A stretch of 64,000 nt of DNA. Source: Norana najaformis. Taxonomy: Eukaryota > Annelida > Clitellata > Crassiclitellata > Hormogastridae. Position 1 is the stretch's first letter. Each line of letters opens with the position of its first letter. The DNA is taken from contig OZ029914.1 in NCBI GenBank assembly GCA_964023275.1, positions 36,568,424 through 36,632,423 on the forward strand. The letters are read 5' to 3'. Below the pieces are notes generated by a model. The model was not told where the DNA came from. It saw only the letters and a list, made by a program, of their open reading frames with translations, and did no database searches. Positions 35,955 to 47,427 of this stretch are shown here, piece by piece. Made by a program: the position numbers and the translations under genes.

Positions 35955-37470
35955 CTGAACACTTACAGTGGGGTCCATTCATTTTCTTGGCGTTGATGTT
36001 AATAGCAGAAAAGCATTTGAAGATATTCACTGAACTCACAACAACTACACAAATAGAACAATCTGAGGGTAATTTGAAGACTGATAGTAGCTACAACAGT
36101 GGAGTTCAATGCATGATATTAATTAACGAAAGTCTTTATTACGTCTTTTTGGATTTTATTGTCTTTGCCTCGGCATAGTTTTCTTTCCGCCTAATCTTCT
36201 CACCTACAGTGTACGTCATTATACACCAACGGTGTACTCATTGTACTCACTATATACCTGAGTTCGCTAGAAGGCGCTAATGGAACAGAAATCGTGAAGT
36301 ATAAGTCTGCCATGGCGGAATTTGAAACCCAACATCTGGTTAATAGTCTATCACGATAACCACTAGGTTATTGCGCTCTCATATGAAGTTTTAGCAATAA
36401 TTATCTTGGTCTAGGGAGTTGCAGCGGGCGGACAGTCCTCTTCCTCACTCATAAAAATCACATGAAATTGGTCGGATGATAGAATTTGTTTTCTGGATAT
36501 TAAGTAAGCTCTTTAAATGTGTTAAGATCACGTTTAGATTGTTTTATGAGACCACGTATGCTGTGATTCAAGCTGTTTTTATATAGAGAAGGCGTTTAGC
36601 TAATGTATGAATAATAAATAGGTTTTACTGGGGGTTTGCTAGGTCTTGACTAAGCACGCCATGGAGATCCGTTGTTCAACATGGACAGTTTTAAACATGG
36701 CAAGGCGAATTTGAACGGCAGCCATAACTCACCAAACGATCGATCCATTGCAGTTGTTATATCAGTGGCAGTAGCACCGTATGAAACTATTCGACTGCAA
36801 TTAATTCAGCATAAGGCATAATAGATTTCCTCTCTTTTAGTGTGAATGCAGACAGTTTACATAACTACATCTGCAAATTGGTTTTGCTTAAAATTATATC
36901 CTGTTTTACACTAATGCTTTGCATGATACAAAGTTACATAGGCTACCAGTATTTTTCTTTCATGAGTAACGTTGCTTTTAACTTTGACATACAATACTTT
37001 ACCATGCTGATTGCTATCAAGCAAACGGAAATGGGATAATTAAATTTAAACTATCATTCAGTGGGAAAACACAGTAAAATCCGCTTATCCGCATTACACG
37101 CTATCAACTCCTTATCCTAATTATCAATGCTAATTTTCGCCATCCTGGATCGGCTTTCAAAATATTCCAACTTTCCATCCTATTTCTAGCATCTGCTAAG
37201 TACAGTAATTTAGTTCATTTAAGCTACTGAACTTATGCAAATCTGGTATCCTGAGTCATGATTATTTAAGTGCTATATTAAGTTACAACAGTTAATGATA
37301 ATGTTTTTTTATTTTTTTCTGGTTTGTTACATCAATTGTGTTTGTGAAAGATTTAGAGAGATGAGATATACCAATGTCAATGCCTTCATTCATTTAGTTC
37401 GTATAATCTACATTATTTCATCAAATTTGGTATCCTGGATCATAACTGTTTCCCTGGTGTTTTAGGCTAT
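35955..37470. other. Spacer with a tRNA-SINE
   Basis: Apart from the SINE at 36,235-36,385, this is AT-rich sequence without a recognisable gene. Short frames at 35,987-36,178 and 36,842-37,039 have no domain features. Confidence 0.45.
36235..36385 (-). mobile_element. tRNA-derived SINE
   Basis: The minus strand from about 36,382 reads gagcgcaataacctagtggt (box-A-like), tagactattaacc (anticodon region) and gggtttcaaattcc (box-B-like), then a short unrelated body. The acceptor stem does not pair, so this is a SINE or tRNA relic, not a tRNA gene. Confidence 0.6.
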
Positions 37471-37471
37471 A

Positions 37472-37915
37472 ATGCTCAATTACAATCTTCATAGGTTGCG
37501 TGTCCCGCAGCGAATCACTTACAAGCTGTATCTAATGACACGCATAGCTTTAAGTGGCGGTACTCCGGACTATTTACACGACTTCTGCATTCGACCTGCG
37601 GATATGCTGAGGGTTTTCAGACTACGATCGTCTGTGAGTAATCAACTACACGTCCGCAGAACTTTAACAATATTCGGAGAACGCTCCTTCGCGGTTGCCG
37701 GACCTGTGGCGTGGAACAGCCTTCCTGTGTATGTCAAGTCGTCCCCTTCACTGGAGACCTTTTAATCACGGCTTAAAACATTCATTTTCAGCATATCATT
37801 CGACTGCTGAATCCACTGGTTAATGTACAGCGCCCTTTTTCGATCTCGATTGCATTATGGCGCTATATAAATTGTCTAATTATTATTATCATTATTATTA
37901 TTATTATAAAATAGG
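37472..37915 (+). mobile_element. CR1/L2-like LINE 3' end with (ATT)n tail
   Basis: An open frame of 97 codons ends the reverse transcriptase: LHRLRVPQRITYKLYLMTR, GTPDYLHDFC, FRLRSSVSNQLHV, FGERSFAVAGPVAWNSLPV and SPSLETF. These are the well-known C-terminal blocks of L2/CR1-type LINEs. The 3' UTR contains tggcgctatataaattgtct followed by an ATT microsatellite. The element is 5'-truncated, but this last part is uninterrupted up to the stop, so it is among the younger LINE copies here. Confidence 0.88.
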
Positions 37916-38377
37916 TTCTCTACATCTTCTAATTTGTTATTTAAATAGTGTTTGGGAATTGTACACTGTATTGTTATAATACGGTATATCATTTAATACC
38001 ATACTGCATTACATTGGATTACTATGGTTGTATATGTAATCAAACTAATGCATGTCTCAGCTGTAGTTGCTTATGTAGAACATAAATATGTCACTGTACT
38101 GAAAGAAGGGATTGCTTGTAAGTCCTGCGATGCTAATGGGTCGCCGGCGAACACAAATCTCCTTTCAGGATCTGGTGGCGAGCGGAGCTATTGGTCAGAG
38201 GCTTAACTCTTCGGGGGACTTTCGGCCTTTAACAGCACTCGGGTTCTTGAATGGATCAGTCCGACCGTACAAAGACGTAATGCATGACTATATATAAACC
38301 CGTTTTGTGATGATCATTTAGTAGATTATTTAATTTACGCTTTTCGATAAACCCGTGTGACATTGCATCAGAAATAC
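37916..38377. other. Spacer
   Basis: Two overlapping plus-strand frames (38,024-38,206 and 38,112-38,297) have no recognisable features. Nothing else was seen. Confidence 0.4.
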
Positions 38378-38389
38378 ACTAGCTTCCAT

Positions 38390-38834
38390 AAATGTCAGTA
38401 CGTTCTAATGCATCTGTATGATAGACATGAAAATTGTCAAGATAACTGATACCCAATGTGCTGTACTTTTGCCAATCACTAGGGGATGTTGTGACGAATC
38501 TGTAGTCAGCTGCTGTTGAATAATTCATGTTGTGACCTCTAGATGATGACTGCCCTGTGGTTGTTGAATAACTCAGAGGTTGGTTAGCAGATGGTAAACT
38601 ATTCACGGGGTTCGTTGCAGTGGCTGTGCCTGACAGTAAAATTCGGTGATGCTGTACACAGTGCCGTAATTGATTACTTCCCCAATCGAATAGCAGCATT
38701 GGTTCTGATAGACAAAGTAAGTCTTATTGTCCACTGTTGTACCTTGGCATTCATCGATTGCAGGAACACTGTCTCCGTCTTTGGTGCATTTATGGGCTCT
38801 GTATGTATTGCCTGTGAGAAATCAAATTTACAGA
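38390..38834 (-). pseudogene. Cysteine-rich exon, copy 1, with Ser/Thr-rich tail
   Basis: On the minus strand a good acceptor (gatttctcacag) precedes a coding stretch from about 38,814: NTYRAHKCTKDGDSVPAIDE, a C..TT.VDN.TYFVYQNQCCYS block, then YGTVYS. The same stretch occurs at about 41,700-41,880. A second open frame overlaps and runs on to a stop at about 38,390, with a Ser/Thr/Tyr-rich tail (SYSTTTGQSSSRGHNM). Either a splice or an indel near 38,650 would link them; I cannot tell which. I do not recognise the domain. Sequence upstream of the acceptor is LINE-derived (38,855-39,240), so this may be an orphaned terminal exon. Confidence 0.45.
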
Positions 38835-38854
38835 GTTTATTTGCTTCATGAGAT

Positions 38855-39240
38855 TTCAATAAATCGATGTTACAATCGCTAAGTAAAAAATTGTTTGCCA
38901 GTTTTAGATAAATTGGACAAAAGTTGATCAATTTCTTCATTAAAAACTTCAAACGATTGTCCCGGAGGTCTATAGAGAGCATTTAGGATGCAATCCGTTC
39001 CCTTTGTCTGAGGAATACTAACTGGTTTCAAGAGAAGTTGAATTTCAGGTAATTTAGGGACAATATTCCTGCAATTAATATTCATACCAGTAAACATCTT
39101 ATGTCGAGAGTTGAACTTTGAGCTTAACGACTCGCTAGATTCACAGAAACTGGTTTGTAAATTATAAGCAAAGCAATTGCCATCAGGGTCCACATCTTTA
39201 TTATTGAGCAGTATTCGGTTTTCGTAATCATCAGAAAATT
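38855..39240 (-). mobile_element. LINE endonuclease fragment, same family as 25,930-28,390
   Basis: The minus-strand frames read DPDGNCFAYNLQT, SKFNSRHKMFTGMNINCRN, PPGQSFEVFNEEIDQL and NLSKTGKQ, then LLSDCNIDLLK. These match 26,860-27,420 of the plus-strand LINE. About 220 bp of the middle of the endonuclease is missing compared with that copy, so it is an internally deleted relic. Confidence 0.85.
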
Positions 39241-40400
39241 ATACGATGCTAAATGCTGAAAATTACAGGATTGGATGAGCCTATCGAACAGAGATGTACG
39301 AAATGAATGCTGTTAGCCTATTGCTTCTATAAACTGAATTCAAATATGCATTTCCTGTAGGCCTAGGTAGGCTTTCAGGCTGATTACGCGCTTATCTTTT
39401 ATAAATACGTTTGAGTTCATAATTCGAATGCTTCATTGTTATAGTATATATCAATCAAATATATAGCATCTGTAAAAGAACCTTTAGAAGCAATGCATAT
39501 GGTGGTGCAGCCAGCGTTAAAGCTCTTTGCCTAGGTATAGAAAATGGCGTGTTGTGACTTCATCATAAATGCCAAATCCCTGAATCGATTCTTTTGAAAT
39601 TTGAAGTTCGAAATTTGCAAATATCTGCACCGTACGAAAGTCTGTTAGAGATGGATTTTAGTGGCGCCTCGAGCGATTCCAAACATATGCATGGCTGCTC
39701 TCTGTTTAGGCCACTTTATCTCCTAAAAGTGCGCACGCCCAAACACCTTTACAGAGTTTAATGCAAATTTGGTGTTAATTTGGTGTTAAAGGTTAAGCCA
39801 TTTGGTTTGTTGTTGGATCTGCATCTTTTACTGCAGCATTCACACTGAAATCAAACTAAGTGAAAGACTTTTCTCTTTCAACGTGCATACTAACCATAGT
39901 CGGACTTCTGGTTTTCCTGATTCATCGGATATTGACCGAACTTCTTCATCATTTAACTGTTTTTGTTCATTGAGATATCTACGTCATAGAAGTCATTAGA
40001 TTACGATTAGATTCTAACGTAACGGAAACTCCTAGTCGTACAGCACAATTTAGGTCAAATAATAAATGAAATTGAAATTCATATTTGTAATACGATGGCG
40101 CAACATAAATTGGAATAAGGAGGACGAATGCTATGTGATGATATAAGCGAGATAACATAGCATAGAGGCAAAACAGAGCAACGGCCGGAATAAGAGAAAG
40201 ACGCGGGTTAATTTGCGGGTATACATGTTACACGTGATCAGATCGTGGTTTAGGGAAAGCAGAGTGATCACTAGACAAGTGTCGAGCAGATGTTGACTGT
40301 GCTTAGCCAGTCTAAGCCATGAATCAGTTTTCCGTCTATACCCAGAACAGTCGAACGGCTATAGCGGTATGTACTGTTATCATACTTAAGGCCACTCGAT

Positions 40401-40534
40401 ATCGTAATCGTAACTGTAATCTCGAGATTTCTAGTGCTCCCAACAAAAGCTAAGTAGCGGGAACCAGCTTATTCACAGGCGCTCGGGCAAGACAAAATCG
40501 ACAGGCAAAAGGTTCCGGTTCCAGTTCAAGATCC
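40401..40534 (-). mobile_element. Short SINE-like element
   Basis: Minus-strand member of the ggatcttgaactggaacc family, with its tail (atcgtaatcgtaactgtaat on the plus strand) at the left. It is absent from the corresponding place in copy 1 (about 30,436), where ggccacttgat is followed directly by atgcccacagatcag. It therefore inserted after the segmental duplication. Confidence 0.7.
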
Positions 40535-40584
40535 AGGAGTCAGGCAGTTAGATTCTATATGCCCATAGATCAGAAAATAATGGG

Positions 40585-40708
40585 TAATCGTAATCCCTAG
40601 ATTTCTACAGCGCCCAATGAAAGCTAAGTCGCGGGAACCAACTTATTCACAGGCGCTCAGTCAAAACAAAATCGATAGGCAGGAAGGGTTAGGTTTCAGG
40701 TGAGGATC
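40585..40708 (-). mobile_element. Short SINE-like element
   Basis: Second minus-strand copy, more diverged (gtaatcgtaatc tail; caggcgctcagtcaaaacaa; ggatcc end). It is shared in position with the fragment at 30,462-30,551. Confidence 0.65.
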
Positions 40709-41194
40709 CAAGAGTCAGGCAGGCATGCAGTCAGAAGGCTATGGTGGATGGTGTTTGGAAATAAACTGGAACTGAGAAAATGGAAGCGGAAGAATCAGAA
40801 TATGATGTGTGGAAGATAAGTGTTTCAATATCGAGTGAAATACCTGCGCAGGGAGGTGAAGTGTTGGTGAGTTCGTACGATGGGTGCGATAATTTAAGAA
40901 AATAATGGTAATATTAGACATGATAATTGATATTGATAGTCATGATAATGTGATATGATAATTGTAAGATAATCAGGGTAATATGAGACAATCCTGTTTT
41001 AAAGGGTTAGGGTTAGGAGAAGGTAATTCATCTTAATCTCTAAAACCAGGGACGTATTTGGGGATGGGATGTAAGTGATAGAAGCCAGTAAGTAAGTAGG
41101 TAACTTGCCTAAGTGACGGAGTACGCTGAGGAATATTCTACTATACTACTTCGCTAGAATGCTATAAAGTAAAGCTCCCATGTCCCTCGAGGAA

Positions 41195-41440
41195 CCTAGA
41201 TGATTCTCTTTCCTTTCCTTAGGCCCTTGGGCCGGCAATGGACCAATCCCACGGTCCTGGACACGGGACCAGTGCATCAGAACTTGCCGCTTACTTCCTA
41301 CTTTACGCCGATACCAATTTACACTGCTTGGTGGCATGTGTGCGCAAACAACTAGCCCATGGTAGTTACATGGAGTTGAACCCGCAACCGCATGATCATA
41401 GACCGAACGCGTCACCAATATATCAAAATCTCGAACGCAC
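41195..41440 (-). mobile_element. tRNA-derived SINE (duplicate of 31,040-31,310)
   Basis: The minus strand shows tgcgggttcaactccatgta (box-B-like), the agttgtttgcgcacacatgc body and gggaccgtgggattgg. It sits in the same place within the duplicated segment, so it was inherited with it rather than inserted separately. Confidence 0.6.
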
Positions 41441-41699
41441 AATGTTATACTTTAATATAGGCAAGACAAGCAAGGGAAGATATATTAACGTGTTATCTAA
41501 AACCAGTTGGCGACGTAGTGCAATTTTGAGGCATGCCTTGAACCTGCCTTGTAACAGACGTCTTGGTATTTTAGATGTAGCCGGCTGAGTTAGATAAGCG
41601 AGCATGCGTGAAAGAGAGCATTGGTCAGTTCATTGAGGCAACAAAGGAGGATTTGTGACACAAATAAATATAATGTACACACGCCATTACAGTAACATT

Positions 41700-41893
41700 C
41701 GGTGTGCTGTACACAGTGCCGTAATTGATTACTTGCCCAGTCGAATAGCAGCATTGGTTCTGATAGACAAAGTAAGTCTTATTGTCCACTGTTGTCCCTT
41801 GACATTCATCGATTGCAGGAACACTGTCTCCGCCTTTGATGCATTTATGGGCTCTGCATGTATTGCCTGTGAGAAACCAAATTTACAGAGTTT
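41700..41893 (-). pseudogene. Cysteine-rich exon, copy 2
   Basis: After the acceptor tttggtttctcacag the minus strand reads NTCRAHKCIKGGDSVPAIDE, C..TTVDNKTYFVYQNQCCYS, then TGQVINYGTVYS. It keeps one more cysteine than copy 1 (CRAHKC against YRAHKC). At the other end it fuses into the Mab-21 upstream segment and has no evident donor or stop of its own, so it looks like a broken duplicate. The domain is not recognised. Confidence 0.5.
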
Positions 41894-43240
41894 ATTGCTT
41901 CCGTTACAGTGTAATTTAAACTTTAATGTTCCCAAACAATGGCTTTTCATATTTACTCGTGCATGGAATGAATTCCTTTGGAACATAACAGCTCTGCTTT
42001 TCAATACCTATTCCATCGGTTTGCTTTCTTGATAGTTTAACAATGTAAACAATACAGTTTCAGAACAATGACTTTCATTATGGTTATGTGTATGTATTGG
42101 AACATTTATATAGCGCCTTTAAAGTAACGCTTACAATGTGGCTGTCCAATAGTTCTTGAAATCACCCTTGTCAGTTATGAAGCAAAATTGACAGCTGGTT
42201 CTACATCTGCACGACGTTATCCTATCCCAATAAACTGTTTGTTGACTTTTTCTCACGAGTTCCGCTATCGGTCTCTGGTCTGGCCATTTTAAAACGTGTA
42301 ATTACGTTCAGGATGTTCGGCATCTATAATTACGATCCTACATGTGGTCGCTCGAACGAACCACCCACCAGGCATTTCTCGGATTTTATCTGAGTTCAGT
42401 TCAAGTAGTGCTGAAGATATGTAGGTCTGCATATCAAGACTACAATCAAGTATGTCTAAACCTATGTCTAAGTATAACGTAGGCCTTATGCAATGCAGTG
42501 ATAAATTATAAATCATGCAGTCATTCATTTGTCTATTTATTATTTCCTATGACAACATCATACAGCGCAGTATTCAGAATATTTATGACAATTTATACAA
42601 CAGTGCAAACAAGAAGCTGCACATAGAATCCTTTGCATCGTAGTAGTCAGTGCAAATGCCAAAAGAGTTAAGCGATAAATGCATCTTTAAGTATTTTTGA
42701 ACGTCAGGACTCTTTCCTTTATGGAAACCGTACTATGTCGGCTAGAACAATCAAACACATATAGTAAAAGTTCAATATACGTTAAAAGCTTTTAAAAAAC
42801 TTCATAGTACGAGGAACGTCTGTGAAGCTAATCGATTCTAAAAAGAAACAACTGAACGTGAACGGTGCAGCAAACACAAATGACGATACACAAGCCAGAC
42901 AATGTAGAATTTTGTAACAGAGGAGCCCATTAGTTCGGCAGGTTGCCCTAGTTGTCGCAACTACGGAAAAACAAGTCGAGGATGATTTGTTTGACTTGAT
43001 TTAGCAGAGCGATGTCATCCTCTGTAATAAAAGATGTAATTAGGGCGACTCAGGTAGGGGAACATTGTTGTTTTTACGTTTCTTCATTGATGCAAATGTA
43101 GCTGATTGTTTTCAAATTGTGTTTCGTTTAATTGGTGAATAATAAGGGATCAGGAATTTTAAATCTCATGATGCTTATTTAAGGTCCAGCGCATGGAGTA
43201 GGAGCGGATATCAGCTGGCTCGGACCGATGAGCCCTTTTG
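41894..43240. other. Spacer with a LINE/SINE-type tail
   Basis: On the minus strand near 42,090-42,130 the sequence reads aaaggcgctatataaatg, the same 3'-end motif as the LINE at 37,472-37,915. The rest is AT-rich with no gene recognised. Confidence 0.4.
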
Positions 43241-43243
43241 TGG

Positions 43244-43878
43244 GGTAACAGGACAATAACACCCGGACAATAACCCCCGGACAATAACCCCCGGACAATA
43301 ACCCCCATGCAAACCCCCCCGGACAATTACCCCTATACTGATACAGTACACAAGTATATTGATACACATAAAAGACTTACCATACATCAAAAACTAATTA
43401 TTAGACAATTATTAGACATTTGGATTTATTCAAAGAGGAGAAGCATTACAGCAAGTTCGCTGCAGCCAATTTCTGGCTTGTCACCCATCACAACCTCCTA
43501 GTAAGAAGTAGGCTGACTCCAGTGCATGGATTCTGACCGTCATTAGCAACTACAGTGACCGCAATGTTCTTGACTATTACGTGGAATAGCTCACAACCTT
43601 TCTTTTTAAGTTCAATAAACTAATTAACAATTAACAGCATTTTCTGTTCCACGTTTAATTTCATGCTGTGACGTTGCATGGTTCTCTAATACATGTCTAA
43701 TAGATTAATATATAAACTTTATGAATAATATACATTATTTGTATATTTATATAATGATTATATCAGTATAGGGGGTTACTGTCCGGGTTTTTTTTGCATG
43801 GGGGGTTATTGTCCCGGGGGTTATTGTTCGGGGGTTATTGTCCGGGGGGGGTTATTGTCCGGGGTAATTGTCCTAGAA
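43244..43878. mobile_element. Foldback element with GGACAATAACCCCC subrepeats
   Basis: The left arm (43,249-43,345) contains four tandem units of ggacaataacccc, then atgcaaacccccc, then ggacaattacccctatactgata. The right arm (about 43,764-43,873) is the inverse: tatcagtatagggggttactgtcc, gcatggggggtt, then several ggggttattgtcc units. The core of about 420 bp is AT-rich and non-coding. Direct copies of ccctttt.tgg lie just outside (43,233-43,243 and 43,879-43,889), a possible target duplication. This is the structure of a foldback-type non-autonomous DNA transposon; the superfamily is unknown. Confidence 0.8.
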
Positions 43879-43889
43879 CCCTTTTATGG

Positions 43890-45640
43890 TCTTGTTCGCC
43901 ACCGTAAAGGGCTAAGTGACCAATTGAGTGGAGTATCCATTATTAGAATCATCTCTGCATTGTACGGTTGTACATTTTTTTGCGTCAGAGCATGGCAGAC
44001 TATAAGTTTGGCCAGCAGTGAGTTCTTTCGTTAGCGTCAACAGCGCCTAGGCCCATGGAACTTGATAGGCCTAATCGAAAGTATTTGTTAACATTTTTAT
44101 GCATTTATAATATACGTCCGGTATGGTGTACAAGTGGCATGCACCATACCAGTGTATTATGTGTACTACATGTGATGCCTATGTAAAGAATTTTGTGACC
44201 TGGCCGCCATGTAGTTTTCACTTGACGTTGACATCAGTTTTGACGTGTTCAGGGTTGTATCCTGAAATACATGTTAATATCTACAAAATTTCTTGACTAC
44301 ATTTTAAGTATTAACATTGTAGACTTATTGTTGTGATTGAATTCCCATATGAAGCGCCTTTATTTCTTCTTTGCCTGTTGTATTATCTCGTCAACTTCAG
44401 TTGCTTCTTCACCTCTTTTCATCATTGTCTAATGCCGTAATACTTATGAGGCTGTATCAACTAAAATAATATTAAATGTTTGGTTTTAATTATGTTTTAA
44501 TTTTTTCATATATTGCGCTTGTAGTACGCATTTAGCCACAAGTTATATGCTCCATTTTACATGCATTATTGCGAACATCTATCACGTTATATGCATACGG
44601 CGCTTTACTAAAACATGGGTTTCAGAACAACGAATGCCAAATTAGAGTTCCACCGACTTTGCCCTCATATACGTATAGCTTTCCACTGGCAAGGTTCAAT
44701 TTTCACCCGTGGGATAAACATGCAGTCTAAAGATCACACTTAGACTTAGTCCTTCCAGTGTATATCAGCATTATTTGTTTAAACTTCGTTTTGACCCCTC
44801 TCTCACATCCTTCGTTTTAGTTTGGATGTTCACTTTCATTCTCCCATACTGAATGTTTATTATTTCAGATTCAAACAGTTTTAGGTTTCTTCAATAATAG
44901 ACGAGATTAGAGCGTAATTGGGCTGTGTGACTGAACTATAAGCAAAGTTCTCAGAGTATACTAAAATAGGCCCTATGTGTAACAGGCGGGTGTGATGGTC
45001 AACAATACAAAACGCCACCTAGCGAAAGCTGTTGCAAAGATCAGGATCAGATTAAACAGTCACGTTCAATGGGTCTTTAAATAATGCGACCTCGATGAAT
45101 GGGTCTCCACTTCGCCAACGGCAGCCCTACCCATGCCGCTAACATTTTTTGAGCTAAGAGCCTTGAATGACACAGCTTACTGTGCACTAGGAATGTTGCT
45201 TTATGGAGACTCTTGAGAAGACTTATTCTTAATTTTGTTTCATAATCGATGTTGTATTATCTTCGATCATAATTATATTGGTAGGTCTATAACCTCTGGG
45301 TTTCTGGATGACGAACTCTAAACCTACGGGCTAATAGAAAATTGACAGTCTGGTATGAGCTCAAAGATTCGCCCACAAATTAAATATAAAAGAAAATGTT
45401 CAACTCCCTCGTTAAAAATGGCAAATTCGTCTTTCTTTGACAGCGGCGAAGACGAAGTATAATCCAAAACTTGTCCTGGTTACTTCCCAACGACAGTGTT
45501 TTGACTGAGCAATTTGAAGCACAAAAATCCCGACGGAAATCGGCTTAAACGTATTGCCTCAAAATTGTCTAAAACGACTCCGCAATAGCTTCGAACTACT
45601 CGCACGAATTCGAGAACTAGAGATATAAAGATCCTTTTCC
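43890..45640. other. AT-rich spacer
   Basis: A small hairpin occurs at about 44,118-44,152 (ggtatggtg ... caccatacc, 9-bp stem). No gene or known repeat was recognised. Confidence 0.4.
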
Positions 45641-45990
45641 GGTCGCGATCTGCCGCCAACTGAGCTGCCCGTCTGAGCGCCTTCTACATTCTTTGTTTAG
45701 GAAATATCCGCGCGCTTTCGCACGGTGCCATCTTTCTCCGCGTCTTTGCACGCGCCTAGTTTTCCCTCGCCGATTTCGGCGGCTGTTCGTTCGCGCCCGC
45801 GCCTTGGCGGCTCCTCTTCGCGCCAGCTCTTGGCGGTTATTCTTCGCGCCAGCCCTTTAGCGCGCTTCTTTCTCTCCAACTATTTGGCGGCTCTCCTTTC
45901 CCTCGCATCGCTCGTCGCGCGCGGCAACTTTAGGAGAAATCCATCGCTAGCGCCAATGCCGTCGGCCGGGCCGGGCCTAGCCTAGTGCTC
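45640..45990. promoter_or_regulatory. CpG-rich block
   Basis: About 350 bp are strikingly richer in GC and CpG than the surroundings (cgcgcgctttcgcacgg, cgcgcgcggcaac). It contains repeated ggcggct.....ttcgcgccagc units of roughly 28 bp at about 45,800-45,860. Its place 1.6 kb upstream of Mab-21 gene 2 would allow a promoter role, but gene 1 has no such block at the same distance, so it may equally be the GC-rich end of an unrecognised element. The long frames on both strands are side effects of composition. Confidence 0.35.
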
Positions 45991-46960
45991 ACACTGCAGC
46001 CGACTAAAGCGTGAGAACAGTCAGCCGACATCGATCAATAATACTATCATCACCACTCCCGCCAGTGTTGCCCTAATGAGTGCAGGTTTTACCTGGCGCT
46101 ATAGCAGTTTTAGTTACAGAAATAGAGGACAGCTAATGCAGAGAGTCGATGCCAACATCTGGAAAGTGTCGATTGCAGCTTCAAACTGAGCCGCGCATAG
46201 CGTACAGAGTCTGACTGATCACTTCGTTCAGAGGGGAAGATGGAATCTTCATTAACTGACAAATGATTCACCACCCACAGAACGAATGTAGAGCCAGAGG
46301 CAAAGAGGTACAGCAAGCCAGTCGAGTAGAGATACAGACGGATCTTGAAACACAGTCAAACCGGCAGACCACGATGAGTCAGCTGTAGACACTGGAGAAA
46401 AAGAGAATGCCAGCGTCACAATCAAATAGACTATCCGGGGTAATTCTATAAATATTGACCAATAAAAATCTAACACATAATTCTAAGCAACGCAGTCACG
46501 ACTTATACTGGTCAGTCGAGGTTTTAGACGCGACAGAATACAGTGGAAGCTCCGAGTTCACTCTGAGAGCTAAAACGCAGTAGAGATGTAGGCCCAGTAG
46601 TATATAGTGCCTTCTTGACACTACCGTGTAGAATTATATCTAAGTTTGTCGTAGGCTAACGTCCTGGCTCACTCCGTAACCTTATTGAACTCGAATCTCG
46701 CTCGCGTTACGACAGACACTGTATCAGAAAGACATTCGCATGCAGAATGACGATCCAAATAAACGATAAGGCCGTAAAGAGCGAGAACTGGAAAAGAAAC
46801 CTTATCATAATGGATGCGATGAGAAAGCTTAACTTTATCATACTACTTACGTGGAGTTCTGATTCGTGTAATTTAGTGAGATCGAATAGTTTCCATGGGC
46901 CTCTGGAACAGAGGTTTAAAGGCCTAACACGAATGTTGTCAGCCCAGTGTTTTAGCAATT
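45991..46960. other. Spacer upstream of Mab-21 gene 2
   Basis: No similarity to the gene 1 upstream segment was seen before about 46,965. Short frames only; nothing recognised. Confidence 0.4.
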
Positions 46961-47427
46961 TGAAATATAGGCTTATACTCTTGCATATTGCGAAAAGTCG
47001 GAATAGAGTGGGTCATTTTGTCGCTGCTGTGACATACATGTAGCTTGCTAGCTGGCAGAAGAATGAATGCGTATGATATACTGAGTGAGGGTGACAGATT
47101 GCATTGTAACGGTAACTTTAACCAGTCAACGCGTAGGAAGACGGACCCTACTTTCATAGCAGAAAGAAAATAATTTCAGTTTTCCAGGAAGATTCAGAAG
47201 CTACAGGTTGTCAGGCCTATGTTAGAATTCGAAATGGAATTTTTGGAATGCAAAAGCTTAGCGCATTCCCAATTATTAATATTTGTCCACGTTATCTCAT
47301 ACAGAACAATCTATTCCAATCTATTTTGCCTACTCTATTGCCAATATAATAATGTAACAGACATTAATCGATGTCATTCCGGTTAATTTCAAGGGTCAAT
47401 TCACTGAGGAAGAAAAACACCAAAGGA

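Larger units (their letters stand above)
39355..41690. repeat. Segmental duplication, copy 2 (no gene at its end)
   Basis: Collinear with 29,340-32,572, including the tRNA-SINE. It ends with cattgaggcaacaaaggaggatttgtgacac, the same motif that lies about 110 bp upstream of both Mab-21 start codons. Here the sequence then runs into the antisense cysteine-rich exon (41,700-41,880) instead of a Mab-21 ORF. The part corresponding to 31,920-32,520 is missing. It also carries a SINE copy (40,401-40,534) that copy 1 lacks. No supported coding region. Confidence 0.75.

Noticed and set aside
36300-36385. Functional tRNA gene (minus strand)
   Set aside because: Boxes A and B are recognisable, but the stems are degraded and a SINE-type tail is attached.
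43244-43345. C-rich tandem units as internal telomere-like repeats
   Set aside because: The unit (ggacaataacccc) is not a metazoan telomere repeat, and an inverted matching arm exists 420 bp away.
45697-45985. Ala/Arg-rich frames on both strands
   Set aside because: They result from the CpG-rich block; both strands are open at once and no domain is visible.
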